This document shows positions 11,525-20,548 of a stretch of 64,000 nucleotides of DNA, piece by piece (position 1 is the first letter of the stretch; every line of letters starts with the position of its first letter). The notes beneath the pieces were generated by a model that saw nothing but the letters and a program-made list of their open reading frames with translations, did not search any database and was not told the origin of the DNA. Location of the stretch: contig BGKB01000044.1 in assembly GCA_003116975.1 (NCBI GenBank), positions 880,940 to 944,939 on the forward strand, written 5' to 3'. Origin of the DNA: Aurantiochytrium sp. KH105 (taxonomy: Eukaryota; Sar; Bigyra; Thraustochytrida; Thraustochytriidae). The translations under genes and the position numbers were made by a program.

Positions 11525-12043
11525 TCAAGTCTCTAGTTTAAAAATGGACACTTCTACCTCTTGAGTCATGGTCAACTGTAGTTGAAAGATGCCGACCAAC
11601 AAGAATGCCGACGAAAGCAGACAAGAAAAAGAAATTGTTACTGTAGGATTTTCAGGCGTCGATTCCTTGCAAAAAAAAGCGTACATCGACAAGGGGGCAG
11701 GAATTCTGTTTGCTAGGTTCGCGCGAGAGTTAAAGCAGAAAAAGATTAGGATTCTCATCGATCAAGTCCTTGCAGATGCTTAAGCAGACAAGAAGTCCGA
11801 GATCGTTCGTTACGCTAGTGCACAGACCTATCGAAAGTTGTTCGCCGGCGTGTCCGAAGAGAAGGTGTGCACGTAGGTATTCCACATTGTTTCCTCTTCT
11901 TGCGGATAGTGCTAGGTGGGGTTTCTCCACTTTGGTACTGGCAGGCAGGATCGGGGTGCCATCCTTCGTCGGGAGTGTAACTTGTTGGCTTTAGTCGGGA
12001 GTCATTGGTATCCTGATCTTCTTCCTAGCCTGATCTCGTGCCC
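11525..12043 (-). pseudogene. Broken pol continuation after the protease
   Basis: The protease frame stops at a TAG directly after SASDLMD, where intact Copia polyproteins continue with a GHEI-like stretch. The same frame after the stop indeed reads GHEIRLGRRSGYQ and then meets a TGA. Further on, in a shifted frame, LFGHAGEQL resembles the GAG-pre-integrase R-L-G-H-A segment. So at least two stops and one frame change separate protease from integrase. The last part of the interval shows no recognisable domain. Confidence 0.55.
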
Positions 12044-12490
12044 CTAATCCATCAGGTCGGAGGCGGAGATCAGCGTGGCGCAGGCCTCTGGGACGTAGTC
12101 CGCCTGGAGGGTGACGCGAATTTGTTTGCCGCTGTTTGTACGAAGGGCGAACGAAAGTGTGCCGTCTCCTTCGACGGTAACCGACTCGTTGGCCATTACT
12201 ATTCTTCGTTTTCCTCCGCTTTTGAAATTTGTAAGGACGTTCTTCTGGGAAACGATCGTTCTTGAGCACCCGCTGTCCAGTATGAAGTCCGGTCCCACTG
12301 GTTTGTATGTCGTTGTCTGGATGGTCATAAGCGCATTTGCAAATGAAGATTCAGCAGCCACTTGTTTCGTTGTCGCACCTTCGCTCGACCTAACCAAGTT
12401 AGTTAGCTTGCTTCTTAGGTCGTTATCGTTTGTGGTTGCGCTTCCTTTTGTGACCACGCTGATTCCGGGATTTTGCACGGCATGCTGCAT
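12044..12490 (-). CDS. Copia-type aspartic protease ORF (retroelement)
   Basis: A 148-residue frame that overlaps the Gag frame by 68 bp and is displaced by +1 relative to it. The active-site motif is FILDSGCSRTIV at about residues 70-80, followed by a flap/strand region (RIVMANESVTVEG) and the LISASDLMD end typical of Copia protease. The ATG at 12490 need not be used: in a live element this part would be reached by frameshifting or would be fused in frame. It ends prematurely (see pol remnant). Confidence 0.7.
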   Translation of the reverse strand: MQHAVQNPGISVVTKGSATTNDNDLRSKLTNLVRSSEGATTKQVAAESSFANALMTIQTTTYKPVGPDFILDSGCSRTIVSQKNVLTNFKSGGKRRIVMANESVTVEGDGTLSFALRTNSGKQIRVTLQADYVPEACATLISASDLMD

Positions 12491-13103
12491 TGTTGTGTGA
12501 GTTGGTCCTGCAGTTATTGCAGAAAACTGGCTCTCTCACGTCACAGACGCCGTCTTTACAGGGTCCGTTGCAACGGCGGCACCCCAGTGTTCGGTTGTTG
12601 CCTTTTGCTCCTTCGTTTAGGACTTGGCGTCCTTGTGCAGCGAAAGCCGTTGTGCCTGCCGTAGATGAAGACGCCTCAGCGATAGCGTTCTGCTTTCTGG
12701 TTATCGCCATGCTGTGGAGCGTTTTGCACATAGCCCTGTCTAGTTCCTCCGGTGAGACCTCATCCTTATCTTCAAGGAGAGCGATGTGATATCGTACTTC
12801 TGCTGGTGCTTCTGATGAAGCACACATCATCGTCAGGATTGTTATGAGCTTATCTCCCTTTATCTGTCTTTTCTCGGCTTGTATGCCCAACATTTTGGCC
12901 TTCCGGGTCCACTCTTTCAGCGACCATTGGGATTCCATGGCCCTTGTCCAAGAGCCTGAGCTGAAGTGCTTCCATATTTGTTTCATGAGAGCCATGTCCT
13001 TCCTTGCCAGTTGCGTCTGTTGCTGTTCCGGGTTGTGTTCCCATAGCTTGAGTTCTTTACTTTTGAATTCCATTTTGGCGTTTGGGTCGATGTGAGCTTC
13101 CAT
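12423..13103 (-). CDS. Copia-type Gag with CCHC zinc knuckle
   Basis: A 226-residue protein starting at an ATG (13103). Residues 1-140 are helical and resemble the UBN2/Copia Gag core (WKHFSSGSWTRAMESQW, then a Met-rich TILTMM helix). Near the C-terminus CNNCRTNSHNNAAC is a C-x2-C-x4-H-x4-C knuckle, followed by a strongly basic tail (RGHKRKRNHKR), as in nucleic-acid-binding Gag. It lies directly downstream of an LTR-like repeat on the same strand. Confidence 0.75.
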   Translation of the reverse strand: MEAHIDPNAKMEFKSKELKLWEHNPEQQQTQLARKDMALMKQIWKHFSSGSWTRAMESQWSLKEWTRKAKMLGIQAEKRQIKGDKLITILTMMCASSEAPAEVRYHIALLEDKDEVSPEELDRAMCKTLHSMAITRKQNAIAEASSSTAGTTAFAAQGRQVLNEGAKGNNRTLGCRRCNGPCKDGVCDVREPVFCNNCRTNSHNNAACRAKSRNQRGHKRKRNHKR

Positions 13104-13140
13104 TGCTTCAAGGATTTTTACGTAGAGGATTAGTTGACGG

Positions 13141-13570
13141 AGATTCCCCAGAGGTCAGAAAGAATAGAAAGAAGAAGTTGATTTCAATAAACGTAAAAGA
13201 AATTCCGTTCCGTTGCTAGCACGAAACGGTAAAGTAGGTTGATTGCTTCTCACGCTGCTGCTCGGAGAAAGCTTTGGTGTAGGCCTAGTTCAAAATTCTG
13301 GTGGGTTTCGGTTCTGCCGGCTTCTGGCATCGGGTTTTGTCGCTGCCAGGTCTATTATTCGGCTCAGTGGTCCCAGGGTCGTGACCCTGGTCCATTTCTG
13401 CTATGTAGGTCTATGACTGTACTAAGGTTATTTCGGGTGTTCATACCGATAATGTTCGGTGTGTTGTGCACGCGCGACATAATGTTATTGCGTCGTGTCC
13501 TTCCGACGTTTGTCGTCGGGTGTCTACCTCTCTTATAGCAGTTTCCCGCCTGGCATCAGGTCTTTGGGAA
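13141..13570 (-). repeat. LTR-like repeat, copy 1
   Basis: About 430 bp, closely similar along its whole length to copy 2 and more distantly to copy 3. Shared landmarks are an imperfect palindrome centred on GCTAGC (13205-13229), the block TTCGGTTCTGCCGGCTTCTG, and the perfect dyad CCAGGGTC-GT-GACCCTGG (13373-13390). Only 37 bp separate it from the Gag ATG, so if it is the 5' LTR the leader is very short. Confidence 0.75.
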
Positions 13571-13581
13571 TTTTTTGACAG

Positions 13582-14030
13582 GGAGTCCTCAGAGGTCTGA
13601 AAGAGTAGAAAGAAGAAGTTGAGTTCAATAAACGTAAAAGAAATTCCGTTCCGTGGCTAGCACGAAACGGGAAGGTAGTTTGGTTGCTTCTCACGCTGCT
13701 GCTCGGAGAAAGCTTTGGTGTGGTTCAATATTCTGGTGGGTTTCGGTTCTGCCGGCTTCTGGCATCGGTTTTGGTCGCTGCCAGGTCTATTCGGCTTAGT
13801 GGTCCCAGGGTCGTGACCCTGGTCCATTTCTGCTATGTAGGTCTATGACTGTACTAAGGTTATTTTGGGTGGACACATAGAATAGATCCGGTGTGTTGTG
13901 CACGCGTGGCGTAATGTTCTTTCATCGTGCCCTTCCGACGTTTGTCGTCGGGTGTCTACCTCTCTTATTGCAGTTTCCCGCCTGGCATTAGGTCTTTGGG
14001 AATGTCCACTTCATTATTGTGGATCAATAG
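13582..14030 (-). repeat. LTR-like repeat, copy 2
   Basis: Directly follows copy 1 with only about 11 bp between. It contains the GCTAGC-centred palindrome (13646-13670) and the perfect CCAGGGTC-GT-GACCCTGG dyad (13805-13822). Indels relative to copy 1 are not multiples of three, so the repeat is not coding. Its right end carries the first unit of a 31-bp tandem duplication. Confidence 0.75.
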
Positions 14031-14061
14031 GAATGTCCACTTCATTATTGTGGATCAATAG
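14000..14061. repeat. Perfect 31-bp tandem duplication
   Basis: The 31-bp unit beginning GAATGTCCACTTCATTATTG occurs twice, identically, at 14000-14030 and 14031-14061, at the outer edge of LTR-like copy 2. A diverged single version is at about 14700 in copy 3. Perfect identity suggests a recent slippage or target-site event. Confidence 0.9.
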
Positions 14062-14281
14062 ATGTGATCGTATCGCTCTTGCTCCTCTTTATCCTTGAGC
14101 TTCTCTATGTACATTTCCGTAAGCTAGTGACCCACGCGGTACCGGTTGAACTTTCTCTCAAACTCGGGCCACATCAGGTCGATGTCCTTCCCCAGTTGGG
14201 TAGCGGTAGGTCCGATTTTAAGAGATTTGTGGGTGTCTTGGATGTCGCAATCTTGCTTATTTTGGCACAAGTTGACGACGG
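14062..14281 (-). pseudogene. Coding-like remnant between LTR-like copies 2 and 3
   Basis: The minus strand reads about 74 codons with protein-like composition, including KIGPTATQLGKDIDLMWPEF and EMYIEKLKDKEEQERYDHIY, broken by one TAG. It lies on the Gag strand and directly inside copy 3, so it is probably internal sequence of a retroelement, but I do not recognise the domain. Confidence 0.45.
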
Positions 14282-14735
14282 TGATTCCTCAGAGATCTGA
14301 AAGAATAGAAAGAAGAACTTGATTTCAATAAACGCAAAAGAAATTCCGCTTCGTGGCTAGCACGAAACGGGAAAGTACATTGTAAGCTTCTCTCTTAGCT
14401 GCTTGGAGACAGCTTTGATGTACTTCAATATTCTGTTGGATCTCGGTTCTGCCGGCTTCTGACATCGACTTGGTCGCTGCCAGGTCTATGCGGCTCAGTG
14501 GTCCCAGGTTGCGACCCTGGTCCATGTTAATTTTATTATCTGTCGGCCTAGGTCCGCCTATGGATATTCCATTTGGCCCGACGTCTTTGGTCCGTCTGGG
14601 AATTACGCATTCTCATGGCGTTGCCCCTTCGATTGCTATCAACTGATATCTGCTTCTCTTAGAACAACAGCAACTTCCCGCCCGGCATCAGGTCTTCGGG
14701 AAGGTCCACTTCATATTTATTGGGGTCAAATACAG
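14282..14735 (-). repeat. LTR-like repeat, copy 3 (diverged)
   Basis: Aligns with copies 1 and 2 but is clearly more diverged. Its version of the GCTAGC-centred palindrome (14346-14370) is the best formed, with arms CCGCTTCGTG and CACGAAACGG that differ by one base from perfect pairing. The second dyad is degraded here (CCAGGTT-GC-GACCCTGG, 14504-14520). It may be the outer 5' LTR of an older element. Confidence 0.65.
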
Positions 14736-16377
14736 ACACATCATCCACGCAGCGGTCACGGCCACACCCACCACCAGCCTCGCTCTACCAGTTTCAAAGA
14801 CTCCCTTCGAGCTTCGCTTAGGGCTCGGCCTCGAGCTCACGGTCTCGCCAGGACCGGGGACCTCGACCCTTCCGCACTAGGTGTGGGGCCCGTTCCGCGC
14901 AGTGCCTGCTTTCCCCACAGCCATGGGCGCGCGCCCACACAGCGTGTACGTGGCGAGGGAGAGGGCCTGGAGGCCCAGTGGCGGCGGCCTCGAAAGCGCC
15001 GATGTTTCCCTTAACCAACCAGGCAAGCGATCAAGCCTCCTCGATGCAGCCTTGGCCGTCTGCACCTTTTCGTCGATCCTTGAATCGTCCGCCGCGAGCG
15101 CGTCGCGGCCGTGCGCCGTCTTGTATTCATTCCTTTGTGGCACAGCCACCCCACGCGTCATCGGTCCATCCACTACTCTCTATGCCAGGCGGGCCAGGCT
15201 CGGCTGTGTGCACGCGCAGGCCTCTGTGTTTTGTGGTGTGTATTCCCATCCCGCTCCGAGCGGCCTCACATCATCAATCAAGTCCGGTCTGGGCACTGCA
15301 AGCTTCGGCCAATGCCCCGCTCGCACGCGACGCAGGCGTTGCGCGGCGTGGTGCTCTGCTGCTGCAGGTGCCGCTGGTGCTGGCTGCAGGTACTGGCTGC
15401 TGTAGGTGCTGGCTGCAGAAGCAGCAGCAGCTGCCAAGAGTGCGCGACAACGGCGAATTGGAGGCGGACCCGCCCGGGCCTGGTCGGGCTTTCAGCCGGC
15501 AGGCCGGGTGACCTGACCCGAGCCATCCGCGGCTTTTGACCGGGTTTTGGAGCTCGATTCGATGGCAGCCGCACCGCGCTCTACGCGACGCACAGCACAA
15601 ACGGTTGGCCGGCGGACGGCTAGCTGCCTCGCGGCCCGCTGCAGCATCAATGGTAAGGCAAACCTGCGCAGCTTTGGTTTTGGCCGGTCAAGACTTTCAT
15701 GTTCGCTGTCTTGTCGCGTCTTGTCCTGTTTGGTTTCTTCGTTGAAAAGGCTGGGTTCTTGTGGCGGCTGGTTTGTGGGTCGAAGACCTGGAGGGTGGCG
15801 CGGTCCGCCTTCGCGAGAGCAGGCTACGACTTCGACGTCGGTTGCTTTTGTCAGAGATAGATGTCGCGTCGTGCCGCCCTTCCCTTCCTCTGCCTTCCCT
15901 TCTCTTGCCTAGTCTTGTCTTGCAGCTGCAGCAAGCTAGCTAAAAAACAGTACGCTGCCCGAGCGACGACGCATGACGTGCCATGATGAGGAAGCAAGGT
16001 TTCCCGCGAAGTTCGAGGCGCCGGAAGCTTTCTCTCTAGAGCTAACAACATGTAAAGCCGAGAGAATGCAGCCCTTCTTTTTTGGCGCAGCTCGAGGAGT
16101 CCACGGGGTTTCCGACAAGCCTCCGTGGCAGCGTCTGCGGCAGAGGGAGGGAGGGAAGGCAAGCGAGAAGAAAGGCGGATGGATGAATGCAGTGCAAGGA
16201 AAGAGTCGAGATGGCGGTAAAATAGTCAAAAGATAAAAAAGGGCAGGCTAGGTTGGTTGGTCGGCGCGCGTCATCCGCCCGGTCACACTGGGGCGCCTTC
16301 GCGGCCGTCAATAAAGAACACATGTTGACAGAGAAAAAGGGGATGGGAGCCTCGCGAAGACGGGCGGGCTCGCTGGC
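14736..16377. other. Intergenic, no gene seen
   Basis: GC-rich sequence with overlapping Arg/Ser/Ala-rich frames on both strands and no family motif. A CTG/CAG-rich patch lies at about 15357-15430. It includes the 3' flank of the AP2 gene that ends at 16378. Confidence 0.6.
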
Positions 16378-17349
16378 TTAGAGGACGTTGGTGAGCTCGG
16401 AGAGGTCGATGTTGGGGTTGGCGGCGAGCTTTGCGACGGCAAGGTCGTAGGCACGCTTGGCGTCCATCTCAACCTTGTAGTAGCCGACGTGCTTGCGGCG
16501 GCCGCGGATCTTGATTTGGGCGACCCAGCGCTGCGTCCGCTTGTACCAGCAAACGCCGCGGTACTTGGAGGTCAGGGTGCGCTGCTTGGGCTTCTCGTCC
16601 TTGTTCGCGGTTGCGGTCGAGGTCTTCTTGGAGGTGGTGGAGCTCGCCGTGGGCGAGATGGACGGGCCATTGGCGCGCTTGAACTCGGAGGTGCCGGGCA
16701 TGACACGTCGGACCTTGGGCGCGCGCGAGGCGGTTTTGCTCGTAGTCGAGGTGGCGGCCGATGGCGGCTTGTACTCCTCGTCGTCCTCGTCGGCGTCGGT
16801 GTGGTCGGTATCCTCGTCGGCGAAGAGCTCGAGAGCGAGCGCCGCGGATGCGCGCTTGCGCTTGCGCGAGGGCATCTGCTGCTGGCTGCTGCCAAAGCTT
16901 TCCTCGAGAAACTCCGGGGTCGGCGACTGAGTGCGAGTGACGTCGCTCGAAGGCGAGGCTGGCAGCTCCCAGTAGGCCTCCGTTTGATATTGTTGCTGGT
17001 GCTGGTGCTGGTGCATGTGCATGTCGTGGTGCTGTGCGAACTGAGGCTGGCCGTAGGCTTGGTGGTAAGGGTCCTCGTTTGCTGGGGCGCCAATGACGTC
17101 GCCGAAGATGTTGTCATCGACGAGAAGGTCGTCGATGGACCTCATGAGCAGGGCATCCTCGTCCTCGAAGTCGATGGCGAGGTTATTGCTCTGCGCCGGA
17201 GCTTGTGCGGGCACGGGCGCGGCCACCGGCGCGGGCGCGGTGGCGGCGACGTTCTCCTGCACGTGGTGCATGTGTCCGACGAATCCTTCCTCGGTCTGGG
17301 GCGGAAACCAAGTGGCGAAGCTGTCGTCCATCAAGCTGTAAGAGTCCAT
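16378..17349 (-). CDS. AP2-domain transcription factor (copy 1)
   Basis: A 323-residue protein read from the ATG at 17349; the open frame extends further upstream but only through a TTG. The start region (MDSYSLMDDSFATWF) is acidic and aromatic like an activation region. The middle is low complexity, with a His/Met/Gln-rich run (about residues 108-120), acidic DEDDEE stretches and basic patches (SRKRKR). The AP2/ERF DNA-binding domain is at residues 261-323, with SKYRGVCWYKRTQRWVAQI, the RKHVGYY turn and the AKRAYDLAVAKL helix, and the protein ends right after it. It is a likely nuclear regulator with unknown targets. It is paralogous to the gene at 27644, which shares the RGVCWYKRT and RKHVGY blocks. 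Confidence 0.9.
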   Translation of the reverse strand: MDSYSLMDDSFATWFPPQTEEGFVGHMHHVQENVAATAPAPVAAPVPAQAPAQSNNLAIDFEDEDALLMRSIDDLLVDDNIFGDVIGAPANEDPYHQAYGQPQFAQHHDMHMHQHQHQQQYQTEAYWELPASPSSDVTRTQSPTPEFLEESFGSSQQQMPSRKRKRASAALALELFADEDTDHTDADEDDEEYKPPSAATSTTSKTASRAPKVRRVMPGTSEFKRANGPSISPTASSTTSKKTSTATANKDEKPKQRTLTSKYRGVCWYKRTQRWVAQIKIRGRRKHVGYYKVEMDAKRAYDLAVAKLAANPNIDLSELTNVL

Positions 17350-17730
17350 TCTCGCTTGGTCTGCGACCTCTACTCTATAGTCTTTGCTGTTTAGCTCTGC
17401 TCTACTTTGCTTCTGCTTCGATGCTCTGTTCCGGGCAGGGCACAGGGCGTCCTTGTTATCAAGGTCCAAAACGATTGAATTGGTCTGTCCGGATGCTGTC
17501 TCGCCGTAAGGGTTTTGGGTTTGCCGCTACGCGCGCCGCGCGGCCACTTCGGCGGCGCCCTTGGCCTCCCTTCTCCCCTATTGCTTCGCAGCGCCCTCCC
17601 TTTATCCCCGTAAGTCAAGTATCCACTCTGCGCACTCGCCCAAACCGCGCTTCTGCCATCCGGCGGTCTAAAAGTCGCCTTCCAGCCTTTCTACTCTGTC
17701 TCTCCAGAGTCCTTTTTCCCCCTTACTCTT

Positions 17731-17795
17731 TTTCTTCCTTTCTTTCTTTCTTTCTTCCTTCCTTCCTTCCTTCCTTCCTTCCTTCCTTTCTTTCC
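17731..17795. repeat. CTTT/CTTC pyrimidine tract
   Basis: A run of CTTT then CTTC tetramers, all pyrimidine on the + strand, about 380 bp upstream of the AP2 copy 1 ATG. Confidence 0.85.
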
Positions 17796-19317
17796 TGCTT
17801 TCTCGCCTTCTTTCTCCCGGCTGCGTCTCCGTTTACAGGGGGACGTGCCGGCGCCGTCCCCGTAGGCCGCGCTAGGCGCCAGCTAGGCGGCGCGCGCGCG
17901 CCGAGCCTTGGCGAAAACCAGACCGATCGACCGGGCGCGCGGCCGGCCGATCGCCATCGACCATGCGAAGGCACGAGGCCGCGCGAGGCGGGCGAGCTGC
18001 GCGAGGCGCGGCGGCGGCTTCGCAGGCGGTGGCGGCGGTGCTCGGCTCGCGCGCGCGCCGCCGCTGCACTCCCGCGCGCTGCATGGCGAGGAGGAGGGGC
18101 GGCGCGGGCAGGGAGCGGGAAAAGGAGAGAGAGAGAAAGGTGGCGACGACTCTGAAGCGGCGGCAGGCTGCTGTTTTGTTGTTAGGCAGAGGGAGAGGGA
18201 GGGAGAGAGAGCAGTCCGGTCCGGAGCGCCGCGGAGGGGACACACGCTGCGGGACCCGGCCGCTGGCGGTGCACGCGCGGGAGCCAAAGGCTAGAAACAC
18301 AGAGATTGGAAAAGACTGCGATCCAAAGAAGGAGTCGATCCCTCCGCCACCGCCGCGACACGGCGCGGCAGCACGCCCGCCTCCACCTCCTCGCGCTCTC
18401 TGGCCACGGTGCGGCCGGCCGAGGCGAAGGGAAGCAAAGCAGAGCAGAGCAGAGCAGAGCAGCAGCGCAGGGCGCCCCGTGCTTTGCTCCTTTTCTCTTC
18501 CCGCTCTCCCTCGCTTTGCGCCATGCTCGCGCGTGCAGCGGCGCCTGAGTGACCGACCGACCGACCGCCCGACCACTGCAGCCACACCGACGGCGAGCTC
18601 GCTTTGTCTTGCCCAGCCTCGCGCCAGGAGTGACCCCGCACCATGCCTCGCTGCGGCCCGCACTTGCTCCCGCACACCCTGGCCCGGCTTCGGCGGGAGA
18701 AGCGCAATGCAGGCCCACAGCCCCGCACCCCCAGCTGGCCGATCGACCCGTCCGATGCAACCCTGGGGCTTCCAGAGCGCTCGGGGCTTCCGCCTCTGAT
18801 TTCCATCCGCTGCGCCGAGGTTTCGTCGCTGCTTTCCCCGCCTTTTTGCCTTTCCTCCTTGCTGCGCTTGGTGCGCTTGGTGCAGGAAGGCGCGCGGCTT
18901 CGTAGCGGCGGCGCGGGCGACCGAGAGATGGATGCGTGCGTGGCTGCGCTGCGCTGCTGCCTGCGGTGTCCCGGCTGGCTGCGGCGGGCTAGGATCGCGC
19001 CGCCGCGCCGCCAAGTGGTCCCGCCGAGGCTGCTCTCACGCGCGTGCAAGCGCAGCCTCGTCGGCCGGATGCGGCAACGTGCCTAGAAACAGGCCCGGCT
19101 CGGGCAGCTTCAGCTTGAAAGAAAGAAAGAAAGAAGAGGGATGCATAGATGGATGGATGGAGGGATGGATGGATAAATGGATGTGCAGGGCGGAAAGATG
19201 AGCGTCGATCGAAACGAACAAAGCCTTTGGTCGCAGCCGGCTTCCTGCTTTGTCTTGCAAACGCTGCTCATCGATGACAGGCCGGCCTTGTTTTATCTAG
19301 GATGCCGTGCCCCTGAC

Positions 19318-19363
19318 AGGCACTGCAATGCACTGCATTGCACTGCACTGCACTGCACTGCAC
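19318..19363. repeat. CACTG pentamer repeat
   Basis: Alternating CACTG and CATTG/AATG units form a TGCA-rich tract. Similar TGCACTGCA-rich patches are at about 5820-5840 and 52338-52395, so this is a recurring simple sequence of the genome. Confidence 0.75.
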
Positions 19364-20516
19364 GCTTTAGCGTTGTACAGCACTCGCGGTGATCGGTGAT
19401 CTTGGATGCGCATTTTTTCGAAGTCATTTCCGTCGCGTTGCCAGCCTTGCCGGGGAGGCTGGCTCACGGATGTGAGTCGCTGCACCAACGCGGGAACGCA
19501 GGCTGCTGCAGGCGACATCCACCAGCAAGGCAGCAAGGCAGCGAGCGACGCACAAAGGACGGATGCGTCCGCGAGCTTCCTCGCGTCCGGAAGGGTGGAA
19601 ACGCGGCTTGCTTTCCTCGCCCCTGTTTCCCTTCTCCTTTCTCCCCTTACCCGTTGTTCGGTCGGGGACGCGCAGACCGCGTCCCTGGGCGGCTCCGGCT
19701 TTTGCGAGCAGCCTCCGCAGCTGTGGGCCGTACGCCAGGGACAGCTGCGGGGCTGCCCGCACGCCCATAAGCTGGCTGGCAAGCTGGCCGGCGGCACGCG
19801 GCTGCGGGGAGCTGTGTTTGTGGGCGCGAGAAGGAAAGGTCAGGCGGTGGAGCGAGTGGTGAGTGCCGCTCTGGGTGAGTCACTCGAGTGGGGGCGCCGA
19901 GACTCGCTAGACAGGAGACAGCCATCCGGCGAGGCACCCGCTGGCCGCTGTCGCACGCGCCGCAAGGCGAGGCGCGGCGACGGGAGGCGCGGCACGCGTC
20001 CGGAAGATGTCGATTGGCAGTGGCCGGGCCAGCGCATGACATGCATGCATGCGAGCATGGATGGTGCGGGTGTCGGGACTCAAGTGGACCCGGGCCGAGT
20101 CGACAAAGTGCTGATGCAAGCCGGAGGCGAAGCGAGGCGAGGCACGCGGCGCTCAAGACTGGGCCCGCGGTCCTTGAACGTGCCGCGCGTGCAGCGGCCG
20201 CCGCGAGACTGGACGCGAGGCGAGTGGACGGCCAATGGATGGACACATGAGGTGGAGGGAGGGATGTGGAAGCGGGCCTCGGAGGCGTCGGTAGAAAGTC
20301 AAGCGAGAGAGCGAGGCGTGGAGTCCGCGCAGTCTTCCTTTGTGCACGCGCGAGCAAGAACTTGGTTGGTTGGTTAGTTGTGTTGCTGGCTAGAAGCCAT
20401 CGCGCGCTTTGTTTTGGGAAAACTCCCAAGCAGCCTGGCGTGCGTAGCGCAGTGCAGGACAGTGCTGAAGCAAGCAAAATATGCTGCGTAGAGGCGGCGG
20501 TGGCAGTGGTATGGAT

Positions 20517-20548
20517 TTCGTTCGTTCGTTCGTTCGTTCGTTCGTTCG
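20517..20548. repeat. (TTCG)8 microsatellite
   Basis: Eight perfect TTCG units in non-genic DNA. Confidence 0.95.

Larger units (their letters stand above)
11525..14735 (-). mobile_element. Decayed Copia-like LTR retroelement with rearranged LTRs
   Basis: On the minus strand the order is: LTR-like copy (about 14282-14735), a 220-bp coding-like remnant, two adjacent LTR-like copies (13582-14030 and 13141-13570), Gag with a zinc knuckle, an aspartic protease in another frame, then a stretch with stops and frame changes where integrase should begin. No reverse transcriptase or RNase H is recognised and no LTR is found at the left end, so the element is truncated at its 3' side. The Gag/protease character (CCHC knuckle, DSGCS active site) is what supports Ty1/Copia type. 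The left boundary is approximate. Confidence 0.8.

Noticed and set aside
13165-13640. AATAAA in the LTR-like repeats as evidence of a plus-strand element
   Set aside because: The motif CAATAAACG recurs on the plus strand, but Gag and protease lie on the minus strand. A single hexamer is too weak to set orientation.
16489-17394. 301-codon frame antisense to AP2 copy 1
   Set aside because: Leu/Gly/Val/Arg-rich shadow; the sense strand contains the AP2 domain.
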